This document shows, one piece after another, positions 28,762-39,500 of a stretch of DNA of 43,207 bases (the first letter of the stretch is position 1; each line of letters begins with the position of its first letter). Made by a program: the position numbers and the translations under genes. This DNA comes from a virus, in IMG/VR virus record IMGVR_UViG_3300009108_000019, positions 1-43,207 of that record, one strand, 5' to 3'. Under the pieces are notes generated by a model. It searched no databases. It was not told the DNA's origin and worked only from the letters and a program-made list of their open reading frames with translations.

Positions 28762-29736
28762 ATGGCAAATGCAACACCAGCGAGTATACCTCAGGTAAAC
28801 TCAGCAGGAGCAGAAGACGCATTGTTTCTAAAAGTTTTTGCGGGGGAAGTTCTTACTTCTTTTGACAGAGCTTCAAAAACAGGCGGAGCAGAGATGGTTC
28901 GTTCTATCTCTAGTGGTAAGTCGGCAACCTTCCCAGTTATGGGCAGAATTGATGCGGCATATCATACAGCAGGAGCAGAAATTTTAGGCTCAACTGCTAA
29001 CCACAACGAAAAGGTTATTACAATTAATGACCTTTTAACATCTTCAGTGTTTTTATCAAACATTGAGGAAGCCAAAAATCACTGGGACGTAAGAAGTGCA
29101 TACTCAGCCGAAATCGGCAGAGCTTTAGCTTTTGTTAAAGATAAGCACGTTTTACAAACTATTGGTCAAGCGGCTATAGAAACTACACCTAACGTAACAG
29201 GTGGAGATGTAACAACAAACATATTTGACGCTAATATAGCTTCAGCTACAGATGCAACTGCCGCTACGGCGATGATAGGTGCTATCTTTACTGCGGCTAA
29301 ACAGTTAGATGCAAATTATGTTCCAAGCGAAGGCAGAAAATGCTTTCTTAGATTAGAAGAATACTACAAATTAGCAAACGCTACAAACGTAATCAATGCT
29401 GATTTCAGTGGTAAAGGTTCAATCGCAGAAGGTAAAGTTGCAAGAGTAGCAGGGATTGATTTAATTCCAGTTCCTCATTTTGTTGAGTCAAATGTAACTT
29501 CAGGAGTAGATGCAGGTTCAGCTACAGCAGGTGGTTCAACACCTCAAGCTGTAAATTTGAGCACATTTGTAGCTCTTGTTACACACCCTTCAGCAGTTGG
29601 TACTGTTAAACTTATGGACTTGGCTGTTGAGTCAGATTATGACATCAGACGTCAAGGTACTTTAATGGTTGCTAAGTACGCTATGGGACACGGCGTTCTA
29701 AGACCTGAAAGTGCTGTAGGAATTAAAGAAGCGTAA
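28762..29736 (+). CDS. Major capsid protein (T7 gp10-like)
   Basis: A 324-residue HK97-fold capsid protein; T7 gp10A has 345. The N-terminus includes EDALFLKVFAGEVLTSFDRA, then the extended segment KSATFPVMGRIDAAYHTAGA; central DVRSAYSAEIGRALAFVKDK; and the C-terminal KLMDLAVESDYDIRRQGTLM-type strand followed by MGHGVLRPE. AAAGGAG lies 7-13 bases before the ATG. A strong hairpin terminator follows, so its mRNA end is defined. Expected to be the most abundant virion protein. Confidence 0.95.
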   Translation: MANATPASIPQVNSAGAEDALFLKVFAGEVLTSFDRASKTGGAEMVRSISSGKSATFPVMGRIDAAYHTAGAEILGSTANHNEKVITINDLLTSSVFLSNIEEAKNHWDVRSAYSAEIGRALAFVKDKHVLQTIGQAAIETTPNVTGGDVTTNIFDANIASATDATAATAMIGAIFTAAKQLDANYVPSEGRKCFLRLEEYYKLANATNVINADFSGKGSIAEGKVARVAGIDLIPVPHFVESNVTSGVDAGSATAGGSTPQAVNLSTFVALVTHPSAVGTVKLMDLAVESDYDIRRQGTLMVAKYAMGHGVLRPESAVGIKEA

Positions 29737-29766
29737 TAGTTTCTTTATTACAACACCAATAGATTA

Positions 29767-29786
29767 GGGGGAGAAATCCCCCTTTT
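29767..29786 (+). terminator. Terminator after the capsid gene
   Basis: GGGGGA-GAAA-TCCCCC-TTTT: a perfect 6-bp GC stem with a GNRA loop and T-run, 30 bases after the capsid stop, like T7's late terminator after gene 10. Its core (GGGGAGAAATCCCC) recurs at 30265. Confidence 0.85.
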
Positions 29787-29854
29787 CTACTTATAATAAC
29801 TTCAAGATATGCCTAGTGGGTATCTTGATTAACTCGCCTAAGAAAGGGGGAAAT

Positions 29855-30250
29855 ATGACACTAGACTTAACACCATTCCGAGCTTTTTCGGTAGGTTTTG
29901 ATGACCTATTTGATGAGCTTAGAAGTTTTAAGACAGTTGGTTATCCACCATACAATATTGAAAAAATAAAAGATGGTGAATATAACATTTCAATGGCTGT
30001 TGCAGGGTTTTCAAAAGATGACCTTACAATTTCTGTTAAAGAAAATGTCTTAAAAGTAAAAGGAAAGAAAGAAAGTAAAGAGAAAGATTATCTTTACAAA
30101 GGTATTGGTGAAAGGTCTTTTGAACAATCATTTAAACTAGCTGAATTTACAGAAGTAAGTGAAGTTAAGTTAGAAGATGGTGTTCTAAATGTTTCTTTGA
30201 TTCAGAATTTACCTGAAGATAAGAAAGAAAAGACAATCAAAATATCTTAA
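29855..30250 (+). CDS. Small heat-shock protein Hsp20 (IbpA-like)
   Basis: A 131-residue alpha-crystallin-domain chaperone. PPYNIEKIKDGEYNISMAVA, GFSKDDLTISVKENVLKVKG and the A-x-x-x-n-G-V-L element (VKLEDGVLNVSL) are diagnostic; IGERSFEQSFKL matches the crystallin strand before the end. ATG 29855 follows AAAGGGGGAAAT; a GTG at 29816 in frame lacks a ribosome site. It holds unfolded proteins, perhaps helping capsid or tail folding. Hsp20 is known in T4-like marine phages and less usual in T7-like ones. It sits between two near-identical hairpins, like an inserted cassette. Confidence 0.9.
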   Translation: MTLDLTPFRAFSVGFDDLFDELRSFKTVGYPPYNIEKIKDGEYNISMAVAGFSKDDLTISVKENVLKVKGKKESKEKDYLYKGIGERSFEQSFKLAEFTEVSEVKLEDGVLNVSLIQNLPEDKKEKTIKIS

Positions 30251-30258
30251 TAGAAAGT

Positions 30259-30283
30259 CTAGGGGGGGAGAAATCCCCTCTAG
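30259..30283 (+). terminator. Hairpin after the Hsp20 gene
   Basis: CTAG, then GGGGA-GAAA-TCCCC (30265-30278), then CTAG: a stem with one bulge. The core is identical to that after the capsid gene, but only TTAATTT follows, so termination may be weaker. Confidence 0.65.
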
Positions 30284-30311
30284 TTAATTTAACAAGAGGA
30301 TATAAACAATA

Positions 30312-30422
30312 ATGATAAATAAAATAAATGAAGTAATGTTAGAAGTGAAACACTTTTGGAGTGAACATAAAAAAGTTAGTATCGCTTTTGCAATAATTTT
30401 ATTAATAGCAATAATAATATAA
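30312..30422 (+). CDS. Membrane micro-protein, 36 residues
   Basis: MINKINEVMLEVKHFWSEHK, then KVSIAFAIILLIAIIII: a short polar helix and one membrane segment. AGAGGATATAAACAAT precedes the ATG. It fills the gap between Hsp20 and the tail tube gene. Unknown; possibly a minor virion or lysis peptide. Confidence 0.55.
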   Translation: MINKINEVMLEVKHFWSEHKKVSIAFAIILLIAIII

Positions 30423-30426
30423 TATA

Positions 30427-31038
30427 ATGGCAACACAAATTACACCTACGACTGAATTACAAGCAGTTAATCAAATGTTGAGTGTTATAGGAGAAGCTCC
30501 TGTAAACGCAATAACAGGTACAGTAACTACCGATGTATCTGTTGCTAAAAACATTTTAGATGAAACTTCTATGTCAGTTCAATCAATGGGGTGGAATTTT
30601 AATACCCATTATGCTTATACACTAGCAAAAGATACAAACAATAAAGTACCCTTACCATCTAACTGCGTACAAGCCGATGCTTCCGCACAATACCGAGATA
30701 GAAATTTAGTTATTCGTAATGGTTTTCTATATGATATAGCTAATCATACCGATGTATTTGGAACATCAACAACCCTACCTACTTGTGACTTAGTTCTAGT
30801 CCAACAATTTGAACAACTCCCTGAATATGCAAGACAATATATAGCAACTAAAGCCGCTAGACGTTTTGCTTCAAGATATATTGGGGATAAAGGTATCACT
30901 GAGTTGGCAGGAAATGATGAACAAGAAGCACTAGCCGCTTTTAGACAAGCTGATAGTAGAAGTGCTGACGCTAATATATTAGAAGGTGATGCGAATACTT
31001 ATTCAATCATAAACAGGACTACTAGAAGGACTTATTAA
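30427..31038 (+). CDS. Tail tubular protein A (T7 gp11-like)
   Basis: A 203-residue protein; T7 gp11 has 196. Family features are TELQAVNQMLSVIGEAPVN at the N-terminus, the SMGWNFNTHYAYTL segment near 52 and YARQYIATKAARRFASRYIG near 137. Twelve copies form the gatekeeper ring between portal and nozzle. Its stop overlaps the gp12 start by one base (TAATGG), as in T7 neighbours. Confidence 0.92.
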   Translation: MATQITPTTELQAVNQMLSVIGEAPVNAITGTVTTDVSVAKNILDETSMSVQSMGWNFNTHYAYTLAKDTNNKVPLPSNCVQADASAQYRDRNLVIRNGFLYDIANHTDVFGTSTTLPTCDLVLVQQFEQLPEYARQYIATKAARRFASRYIGDKGITELAGNDEQEALAAFRQADSRSADANILEGDANTYSIINRTTRRTY

Positions 31039-33536
31039 TGGGACAAGTGATTTCACAATCCGTACCAAATTTTCTAAATGGTATGTCTCAACAAACCCCT
31101 TCACAACGTGGAATTAATCAAGGTCAAGACCAAGTTAATTGTCAAAACAACATTGTAGATGGGTTATCAAAGAGACCACCTTTAGAATATGTAGCTACAC
31201 TAGATTCTACAAATGTATTTCCTAATACTACTAAGATATGGAGTATACAAAGAGATGCGTCAAATAGATATTTATGTGCGTTCTATGATAATGGAGTTAA
31301 AGTTTATGATTTAGCAGGTAATGAAAAAACTGTAAGTTATCCTAATGGAAATACTTATCTTAATTCTACAAATCCTAAAAGTGATTTCCGTATGGTTAAT
31401 ATTGCGGATTATACTTTTGTAGTTAATAGGTCAATTACACCTGCGGCTGACAGTACAACAACTGCGGCAAAATTAGAGGAATTTCACGTCTACTGTAAAT
31501 CAACTAATTATGGTAGAGAATATAAAGTAGCATTAAAACACGAAGATTGGGCTTATGAAATAGAAGTTGTATTTCAAATACCTACAGGAAATGATGCTTC
31601 TACAGATAGTAAATATAGAGATACAAATAAGATAGTAGATATATTAATGTATGGTACTTCAAGTGCTCATTATAATTCAAGTGCCAATGGGATTGGTTTT
31701 AAAACAGTAAGAACAGATACAGGAGCAACTTTATCTGCAACATCAGGTTTAGCAAACTTTTCAGATATAAATACTTATTTTAATTTTGAACAATTTGATT
31801 CTGTTATTTACGGAAAAATTATTAATCAAGCTAAGACTTATACATTAAGTACATCTGATGGTTCAGGTAATACTGCGATGTATGGAATTAAAGATACAAT
31901 ACAAGATTTTACAAAATTACCTTACTATGGAAAAGTAGGAACTATTGTTAAAGTAACAGGTGATGAAGGAGATACTCTTTCTGATTACTATGTTAAATTT
32001 GATGGTACAGGTGTGTGGACAGAAACTATTGCACCTGCAACAAGTGTCGGTTTAGATGATACTACAATGCCTCACGCTTTAATTAATAATAATAATGGTA
32101 CATTTACATTTAAAAAATTAGAATGGACAGATAGAGTTTGTGGTGATGCTACAGACACTAATCCTAATCCTTCATTTGTAGGTAAAACAATACAGAATTT
32201 AACATATTATAAAAATAGATTAGGACTGTTATCAGGAGAGAATTTAATTTTAACTGAAAATGCTAGTTACTTTAATTTCTTTGCTACAACAGTTACACAA
32301 GTTTTAGATACTGACCCTATTGATATAGCGGCTTCAGGAACACAAGTTAATACATTGAAACACTCAGTAGGATTTAATGAAACATTATTATTATTTTCTG
32401 ATACAGCTCAATATAAACTTGACCACGCAGGAGATACTATAAGTCCAACTACTGCTATCTTAAATGAAGTGTCAAGTTTTGAACACGATGATTCAGTAAC
32501 ACCTATTGCGGCAGGTAAGTTTGCTTACTTTGCTCAAGCTAGAACAAACAATACTGCAATAAGAGAATATTATGCTGATGATGATACATTAACAAATGAT
32601 GGTTTAGATATTTCAGTTTCAGTACAAAGTCTAATACCTTCTAATGCTTATCAAATTGTAAGTAATACAGTTGAGGATTGTCTAGCAATTTTATGTGCAG
32701 ACACAGCAGATGCACAGGTTGTACCTTATACTACAGGTTCAGATATAACAGCAACTAATGCTGATACTATGTATATTTATAAATATTTCTTTGATGGTGG
32801 AGAGAAAGTACAAACAGCTTGGTCTAAATGGGAATTTAGTGGAGTTAAAATACTTGGTGGTATGTCGGTAGAAAGTAATATTTATTTATTTACTGCTGAA
32901 GGACAAGATACAAAATTATTTAAAATAGATTTAAGAAATTTAAAAGATTCAACATTAGGACACGGAATATACCTTGATAAAATGACTTCAGTTACAGGTG
33001 TATATTCTAGTGTAACAGATTTAACAACTGTAACTTCTCCATATGGAGCGAAGACAGGGTTAATAGCTGTAGATAAAACTGATGGAGCAGATTATGCTTT
33101 AACATTTGTTAGTGGTTCTAACTATACATTAGAAGGAAATCATACAAACTTATGGATAGGTATTCCTTTTGAATCTAAGTATACATTATCAACACAATAC
33201 GTTAGAGAAAATACTGGTAGAGGACTTTTAGCTGTAACTACAGGTCGTTACCAAGTTAGAAATATAGCATTAACTTACGAAAATTCAGGTTTCTTCACAG
33301 CAGAAGTAACACCTGAGAATAGAAGTAAATCTACAACTGTAATGAACGGATATGTTCTAGGGACATCAGGTAGTACCATTGGGTCTGCCGCATTGTCTTC
33401 AGGAACTATTAAAGTACCAGTACAATGTAGAAATACCGATTTTACTTTTGACATTATCTCTAGTTCACACTTACCTATGTATATAGCAAGTGCTGAGGTA
33501 GAAGGTTTATACCATAACAGAGCAACAAGGATTTAA
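31038..33536 (+). CDS. Tail tubular protein B / nozzle (T7 gp12-like)
   Basis: An 832-residue protein; T7 gp12 has 794. N-terminus QSVPNFLNGMSQQTPSQRGI and NNIVDGLSKRPPLEYVATL are signature elements; later NRLGLLSGENLILTENASYF, then DPIDIAASGTQVNTLKH near 430, a typical beta-propeller part, and LPMYIASAEVEGLYHNRATR at the end. Six copies make the nozzle, which opens for DNA ejection and holds the fibres. The gene contains a promoter-like sequence near 33409, considered weak. Confidence 0.93.
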   Translation: MGQVISQSVPNFLNGMSQQTPSQRGINQGQDQVNCQNNIVDGLSKRPPLEYVATLDSTNVFPNTTKIWSIQRDASNRYLCAFYDNGVKVYDLAGNEKTVSYPNGNTYLNSTNPKSDFRMVNIADYTFVVNRSITPAADSTTTAAKLEEFHVYCKSTNYGREYKVALKHEDWAYEIEVVFQIPTGNDASTDSKYRDTNKIVDILMYGTSSAHYNSSANGIGFKTVRTDTGATLSATSGLANFSDINTYFNFEQFDSVIYGKIINQAKTYTLSTSDGSGNTAMYGIKDTIQDFTKLPYYGKVGTIVKVTGDEGDTLSDYYVKFDGTGVWTETIAPATSVGLDDTTMPHALINNNNGTFTFKKLEWTDRVCGDATDTNPNPSFVGKTIQNLTYYKNRLGLLSGENLILTENASYFNFFATTVTQVLDTDPIDIAASGTQVNTLKHSVGFNETLLLFSDTAQYKLDHAGDTISPTTAILNEVSSFEHDDSVTPIAAGKFAYFAQARTNNTAIREYYADDDTLTNDGLDISVSVQSLIPSNAYQIVSNTVEDCLAILCADTADAQVVPYTTGSDITATNADTMYIYKYFFDGGEKVQTAWSKWEFSGVKILGGMSVESNIYLFTAEGQDTKLFKIDLRNLKDSTLGHGIYLDKMTSVTGVYSSVTDLTTVTSPYGAKTGLIAVDKTDGADYALTFVSGSNYTLEGNHTNLWIGIPFESKYTLSTQYVRENTGRGLLAVTTGRYQVRNIALTYENSGFFTAEVTPENRSKSTTVMNGYVLGTSGSTIGSAALSSGTIKVPVQCRNTDFTFDIISSSHLPMYIASAEVEGLYHNRATRI

Positions 33537-34018
33537 TGGAAAAAGAAAACTATGTACGTCCCGCAGTATTAGCTGACGCATTACAATTAGCACCTAAAAT
33601 GCGAATAGCAGATAGGGAAGAAGTAAGAGCATCAAATGGAGCTTCTCCGTTAGAGGCTCTAGTTACTCCGTTTACTTATGACGGAAGTAGAAATTATACA
33701 ATCATTGGCACAGCCAGTGAAGGAGTTATAGGTATGTTTGGGGTTGCTCCAACAAAAGACCCTGAATATGGCGTAGCTTGGTTATTATCAAGTGAAGACT
33801 TATTTAAACATACAAAACAATTTATTAAGGAATGTCCTTACTGGGTAGCTAAAATGAGTAAAGGATATACTTATATATACAACTGGGTTGATAGAAGAAA
33901 TTGGAAGTCATTAAAATGGCTACAGTTTCTAGGCTTTGAACCTAAAGAAGAAATTAAACAATATGGGGTAGGAAAATTACCCTTCTTATTAATGATAAAG
34001 GAGACAAATAAAGAATAA
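33536..34018 (+). CDS. Internal virion protein A-like, GNAT fold (T7 gp13-like)
   Basis: A 160-residue protein. The N-terminus VRPAVLADALQLAPKMRIAD and REEVRASNG match the T7 gp13 family, which has an acetyltransferase-like (GNAT) fold: IIGTASEGVIGMFGVAP is the acetyl-CoA-type beta strands, and YNWVDRRNWKSLKWLQFLGF the N-x-x-S-x-x-x-L-x-x-x-G-F element of GNAT proteins. Enzymatic activity is unproven; in T7 it assists assembly of the internal proteins. Start overlaps gp12's stop. Confidence 0.85.
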   Translation: MEKENYVRPAVLADALQLAPKMRIADREEVRASNGASPLEALVTPFTYDGSRNYTIIGTASEGVIGMFGVAPTKDPEYGVAWLLSSEDLFKHTKQFIKECPYWVAKMSKGYTYIYNWVDRRNWKSLKWLQFLGFEPKEEIKQYGVGKLPFLLMIKETNKE

Positions 34019-34560
34019 TGTGTGGAGTACCTGAAGCTCAATTAGCACTTAGTGTGTTTAGTACTGTCGCTAAATTTCAAAATGATAAAGCAGTTCACGA
34101 AACAAATATGGCGGCTAATGAAGTTAGTATGCGAAATGCTGACCAAGCATATTTGAATGATTTATCTAAAATTGATAATGAGTCTTCTCGTGCAACACAA
34201 GCAAAGGCTTTAGCTGAATTAAAAGCAAGACAAGAATTAACTAAGAACCAAGCGTATGCTCTTAACTCAGGATTTGGAAATTCACTTAGAGTGATGCAAG
34301 ATATGAGTGGAAGTCACGATTTAGGTTTCTCTGAAATTGCTTTTGATTTTGAAAGAGATATGTTGTCTTTACAAGGTTCAGAAGGTGATGCTTATGCGGC
34401 TTTACATAGAAACTATGCTAATATAAGACCATCTCAACCACCTAGCTTAATCGGCTCAGTGATTGAACTTGGTTCACACGGATTGAATTATGCGGCTTCA
34501 GATAATAAATGGATTAATAAAAGGAAAAAAAATAAGATAAATTGGCAATCACCAAAATAG
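34018..34560 (+). CDS. Internal virion protein B-like (T7 gp14-like)
   Basis: A 180-residue protein starting MCGVPEAQLALSVFSTVAKF, followed by Ala/Gln/Asn-rich helices (LSKIDNESSRATQAKALAEL). T7 gp14 (196 residues) has a similar MC-start, hydrophobic N-terminus and helical body, and after ejection forms the outer-membrane pore of the DNA conduit. Position between gp13- and gp15-like genes supports the call. One-base overlap with the previous stop (TAATG). Confidence 0.82.
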   Translation: MCGVPEAQLALSVFSTVAKFQNDKAVHETNMAANEVSMRNADQAYLNDLSKIDNESSRATQAKALAELKARQELTKNQAYALNSGFGNSLRVMQDMSGSHDLGFSEIAFDFERDMLSLQGSEGDAYAALHRNYANIRPSQPPSLIGSVIELGSHGLNYAASDNKWINKRKKNKINWQSPK

Positions 34561-34568
34561 GAAATTAA

Positions 34569-36518
34569 ATGGCAGAAAAATATAAATCACAAGTAACTAA
34601 CAAATGGATAGGCTCAAGTTATAAAGGAACTGTTAGACATATAGACGCTAGAAATACTGAAATGGGTCAAATTGTTTCTGCTTTAAGAAATGACCTTACT
34701 CCTGCTATGAATAAGTGGGGAGAAACACATATTGAAAAGAAAAAAACTGAGGCAGGAGCTAAAATGGACGAGCTTTATGCAAATGGTTGGACAACAAAAG
34801 AAATTGAAAAAGCTATTTTAAATGATGAAATTCCTGAATTAAGTAATCAATATGCTACTGCGGTAGTAGATACACACTCAGGAAGATTTGAAGCGGCTGA
34901 AACTATTAGAAAAATTAATGAAAATATTGACTCTTATGATTATAAAGAAGGTAATCAAACTTTAGAAGAATGGTATAAACAATATTTACCTGATTTTAAT
35001 GAAGCTAGTTCACAATTTACAGTAGGATTTTCTGCTGTATTCAATGAATGGTCTGCAAAAGCAAAAATTAAAGATGCTGAAAATAGAGCTGAATGGGCTC
35101 ATACAGTAAAAATTAATAAAGCAGTAAACTTTTTAGATACTACTATTGGTGCTGATGAGATAGATGAAAAATATTGGGAAACAATTAAAAGTCTAAATAC
35201 AGCTATGCCTATAGAAGGTAAAGAAAAAGCATACTTCTTTGACACTAATGAATTAAATATGGAAGTTGCTTTAGGTCACGCTAAATTCTTATTAGCATCA
35301 GCTACAACTACTGAGGAATTAGATAAAGCTATGAAAATTTTAACTTCAGATAGAGGAATAGGAAAAGGTGGAAATAAATTAGGTTCATTATTAAATGCTC
35401 ACCCTACTGAAATTGGTGAAACTCTAAATGCAATTACAAATAAAAGAGCTCGTCTTGAAAACAAAAAAAGAAGTGATGAAGAGTGGAATGAAAAACAAGA
35501 GAAGAAAAATATATTTAAAGAGTTTTGGTCTGATTTTGATACCAATATTAAAGACGTAGAAGCGTGGCGTGATAAACTTAGAAAAATTGACCCTACTGCT
35601 GTTCCTGCTTTTAATAAATTATTAAGTGATAAAAGAATGTCCAATGCGTCAGGTGAAGCACGACAAGAATTTCTTATTGATGTAATGGAAGGTACTTATG
35701 ACGATATTAAAGAGTTAGCAAAAGCTATGGAAGAAAAAGGTATTCCTAAAGAAGACTTTGCTCAAGCGTTCTCATATTTTGAACGTGCTGAAAAAATGAA
35801 GAAAGAAGATAAGAAACATATTTGGGAAACTAATTCAAATGTAAAAGAATCTAAAAAAGAAATACTTGATGTCGTTAAAGAAAATGTAGGTGGTGGTGTA
35901 AACTCAATGTTTTCAAGTAAAGGAAATGATGCTGTTAGAAGAGCTAATTATTATCTTAAAGAACAAATACTTAATTTTGAAGAATTTGATGATAAAGGAA
36001 ATAAAAGAGAAAATCCACCTAGTGATGCTGAATGGCGTAAGTTTATGAAAGATATGGGTGACTATGTTAAAACTACTTTCAAAGGAGAAAAAGATTTTGA
36101 GAAACTAGAAGATTGGGCTGTAGCAAAAGCAAAACAAGAAGAAGAAATTAAAAAGAAAGAAAATGAAAAGAAAGCTCAAGAACAATTAGAAACTAATATT
36201 ACAACTTCTATTACTTCAGCTATAGAACAAGGAACAACATTTGATATACCTGTGTTTGGTGAAGAAGATAAATTATGGTTATCAGGTGAGAAAAAAGAAA
36301 AAGAAATATTCACTACAGATAAAATATATCCTTATATTCAAGAATCAGTTAAAACAGTATTAGAAAATATAGAAGGAATAGATTTTACAAATAAAGAAAC
36401 ATATGTCAATATTGCAAAAGCATTGGGTAACAATGAAGAACAAGCTCAACAATTTGCAGATATGTTAGGTGTAACTGTAGAACAACTAAGTGAAGCATTA
36501 AAAAGAGCAGGAGTATAA
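34569..36518 (+). CDS. Internal virion protein C-like (T7 gp15-like)
   Basis: A 649-residue mostly helical, charged protein (T7 gp15: 747). The N-terminus has WIGSSYKGTVRHIDARNTEM; long helical tracts with KK/EE pattern follow, including EEEIKKKENEKKAQEQLETN near 530. In T7 it forms part of the periplasmic ejection tunnel with gp16. Identified by order, size and helical content; direct sequence similarity to T7 is low. Confidence 0.8.
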   Translation: MAEKYKSQVTNKWIGSSYKGTVRHIDARNTEMGQIVSALRNDLTPAMNKWGETHIEKKKTEAGAKMDELYANGWTTKEIEKAILNDEIPELSNQYATAVVDTHSGRFEAAETIRKINENIDSYDYKEGNQTLEEWYKQYLPDFNEASSQFTVGFSAVFNEWSAKAKIKDAENRAEWAHTVKINKAVNFLDTTIGADEIDEKYWETIKSLNTAMPIEGKEKAYFFDTNELNMEVALGHAKFLLASATTTEELDKAMKILTSDRGIGKGGNKLGSLLNAHPTEIGETLNAITNKRARLENKKRSDEEWNEKQEKKNIFKEFWSDFDTNIKDVEAWRDKLRKIDPTAVPAFNKLLSDKRMSNASGEARQEFLIDVMEGTYDDIKELAKAMEEKGIPKEDFAQAFSYFERAEKMKKEDKKHIWETNSNVKESKKEILDVVKENVGGGVNSMFSSKGNDAVRRANYYLKEQILNFEEFDDKGNKRENPPSDAEWRKFMKDMGDYVKTTFKGEKDFEKLEDWAVAKAKQEEEIKKKENEKKAQEQLETNITTSITSAIEQGTTFDIPVFGEEDKLWLSGEKKEKEIFTTDKIYPYIQESVKTVLENIEGIDFTNKETYVNIAKALGNNEEQAQQFADMLGVTVEQLSEALKRAGV

Positions 36519-36521
36519 TAA

Positions 36522-39500
36522 ATGGGAGCATTTGATTGGGCTAATGAAACAGTAGATGAAGTAGATAAAGTTACTACTTTAGCCGATTTAAGTCCTGCTG
36601 AAAATGCTTTAGAAGAAGTACAAACAGAACGATTTTATGAAACTTTAAAAAGTTATTATAAATATAGAGATGGTGATGAAGCATATACAACTCGTGGAAA
36701 ATTTGTTTTTGATGATATGTCTAATGCTGATTTACTAGAATATTTTTATCACGATAGAAGTTGGAGAAATAATCAATCTGTCTCTATGTCTATGGATTTA
36801 GCAAATGTAATGGGTGAAGAAGACCCTATGCGTATGCAACAATTTGCTTATATAAATACTACATATCAAAACCTTCCTTATTTTTGGAATGACCCTAATA
36901 GAGACTTTGGCGACTGGCTTATTGATATGGGCGGAGCTTTAGTCTTAGACCCAGTTAATCTTGTTGGGTTTGGTGTTGGTGGTCAAGCCGCAAAACAAGC
37001 CTATAAACAATCCCTTAAACAAGCACTTAAAGGTAAAATAGCTAAAAAAGTAAATGAAAGACTTATATTAGAAGCGGCTGAAAAAGCAAAAGGTACAGCT
37101 TTGAAAAAAGCTATTGCTAAAGGTGCTTTATATGAAGGTGGTATTGGAGCAGGTATAGGTGCTTTTCACGATACATTATTACAAACAACAGCTATTCAAT
37201 CTAAAGTACAAGATGATTTTGATTTAAAAAGATTAGGACTTAACACTGCCGCAGGATTTGGTATAGGTACTTTATTTGGTGGTACTTTTGCTTATGGTGG
37301 ATTTAAACTGACAACTAGAAGTATGACAAAGAATAGTTTTAAGAATTTAAACGATATACATAATTATGGATTTGATGAATTAAAAGGTGGACGATTGTTT
37401 TCAGATTTAACAATTAAAAAGAAACCACATCAACTTTATAAAAATATGAATACTAAACAAATTAAAGAACTTAAAATTAAAAATAAAGTAGACCAATCTG
37501 ATGTTGATGCAAGAATTAAATCATTAAGAGAAACAGCTAAAGAAGGTATACTTCCTACAGATAAACCGCCTAAAAGACCTTTTAACTATACTAGAATTAG
37601 CCCTGAAGAGAATTTCCAAACAAAAATATTTATTAAACATTCTGTTGAAGAAATGTCTCAAACATTAGATGAAGCCGCACCTGAAACAACTTTTAAAGAA
37701 ATAGAAGCTAGTGCAGAAAAATGGACTAACAAACCTAAAGAATTAATAGCTTTAATGAAAAAAGAAGCTATAGCAGGAAGAGAATTAGCGGCACAAATAT
37801 TAGCTCACGATAAACTTTGGTTAAAAAATTCTGATGATTTAAGAAAATTATCTCAAATGATGAATGATGAAGGTTTAAATGCTGTTGATGAAGATAAAAT
37901 AGCCGCAGAATGGTTAGAAAGAGAAGCATTACATAAAGAGCTTTCTGTAGTTAAAAAACAAATTCAAAAGCAAGTAGCTACTTCTTTAGCATCTATGAGA
38001 ATAGAACGTCAATCTAAAAATATTGCATCTTTAATAGTAGAACCTGCTGATTTAAAATTATCAGATTTAAAAAAGAAAAATATAAAATTATATATTAAAG
38101 AGCTTGGAAAATTAGATGTCGGAGATGACCAGTTTGAAGAAGCATTAGGTTCTATTAGAAAATTAGAAACAGCAGATTTAGCGGCAGAGTTTGTAAACAA
38201 CAACTTACTGTCTTCTCCTGATACACACATACTAAACATAGCTTCATCTTTAGTACAATCACAATGGAAACCTCTTGTAATGATGATTAGAGCGGCTAAT
38301 TTAGGAGTTAGAGGTAATGCTAGAGCTGTGCACGTTGCTAGAGAAGCCTTACAAACTTATATACATCAATGGTATTATGTAATGGAAGCTATGGGAGCAA
38401 GTTGGAGAAGTATAAAAGAAGGTAGACCAGTATTAGATAGTAAACAATTAAAATTTGACAATAATATAAGACAAGGAAATTTACAAAGATGGGCTAATGA
38501 AACAGTTGGTGGTTTTTTTGATGCTATTCCTATTCTTGGAAGACCAGTAAATAGATACATATGGCAACCAATTACAGCCGCAGTTACATTTCCATTAAGA
38601 ATATTATCAGCAGGTGATGAGTTCTTAAAAACAATGACATTTAAAGCTAGAATGGCGGCTATCATTAATTCACAAATTATGCAACACAATCCTGATATAA
38701 TTGGTAAATGGGGTTGGAAATCTTACTTACCTTTTAAACATAAATTAGGAAAAGATTATTTTGCTAAATTTAAAGAATATGAAAAGAAATTCTTTGAGAC
38801 AAATGGAAAAGCTATTAGCAGTCAAGATATTAACAAAACAGGTAGAGTAATAGATGACGCTTCAGCTTTAGAAGTTAATGACCCATTACACTATGCTAGA
38901 GAAGCATCATACACACAATCAGCTTATTCAGTAAATCCTAAAACAGGTTCAAAAGAAGGTGGAGTTACAGGTGCAGTTTTAAGAGCTACATCTCACGGAA
39001 AAGGAAAATGGCTAAGAGTATTTGGTCTTCACTTTATTAATACACCATCAAACTTATTAAGATGGGTATTTCAACATACACCTACTCCATTTACAGCTTT
39101 AACAGGCGGGTTGATTAGAACAGGAAGATTACAGTTTCAAATGAAACATATGTTAGCTAAAGGGAAAGATGGAAAATATCTAAATCCTGAAGCGGCGGCT
39201 GAAGCAGTTGCAAGAATACAAATGGGATATTTACTTTGGACTGGTGCAATCTTTGCGGCAATAACAGGAAAAGTAACAGGTGGTGGTTCAAGAGATTGGA
39301 AAGCTAATAAACAAAGAGAAGCAGACACAGGTTGGCAACCTTATTCTTGGAGAACAGAAGATGGTAGATATATTTCATTAAATAGATTAGACCCTGTATT
39401 TATGCCATTTATGTTGGCGGCGGATATGGTAGATGCTATGGGAGATTTCTTAGAAACAAATGAAGATTTACCTGAAGAAGTAGAAAATAAATATGCAGAA

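Noticed and set aside
30640-30656. AATAAAGTACCCTTACC in the tail tube A gene
   Set aside because: Good in the first half only; the downstream half does not match and the codons explain it.
33409-33432. TTAAAGTACCAGTAC in the nozzle gene
   Set aside because: Matches 14 of 15 bases of the left half but has A in the CCCG core and a shifted TAGAA; kept only as a weak possibility.
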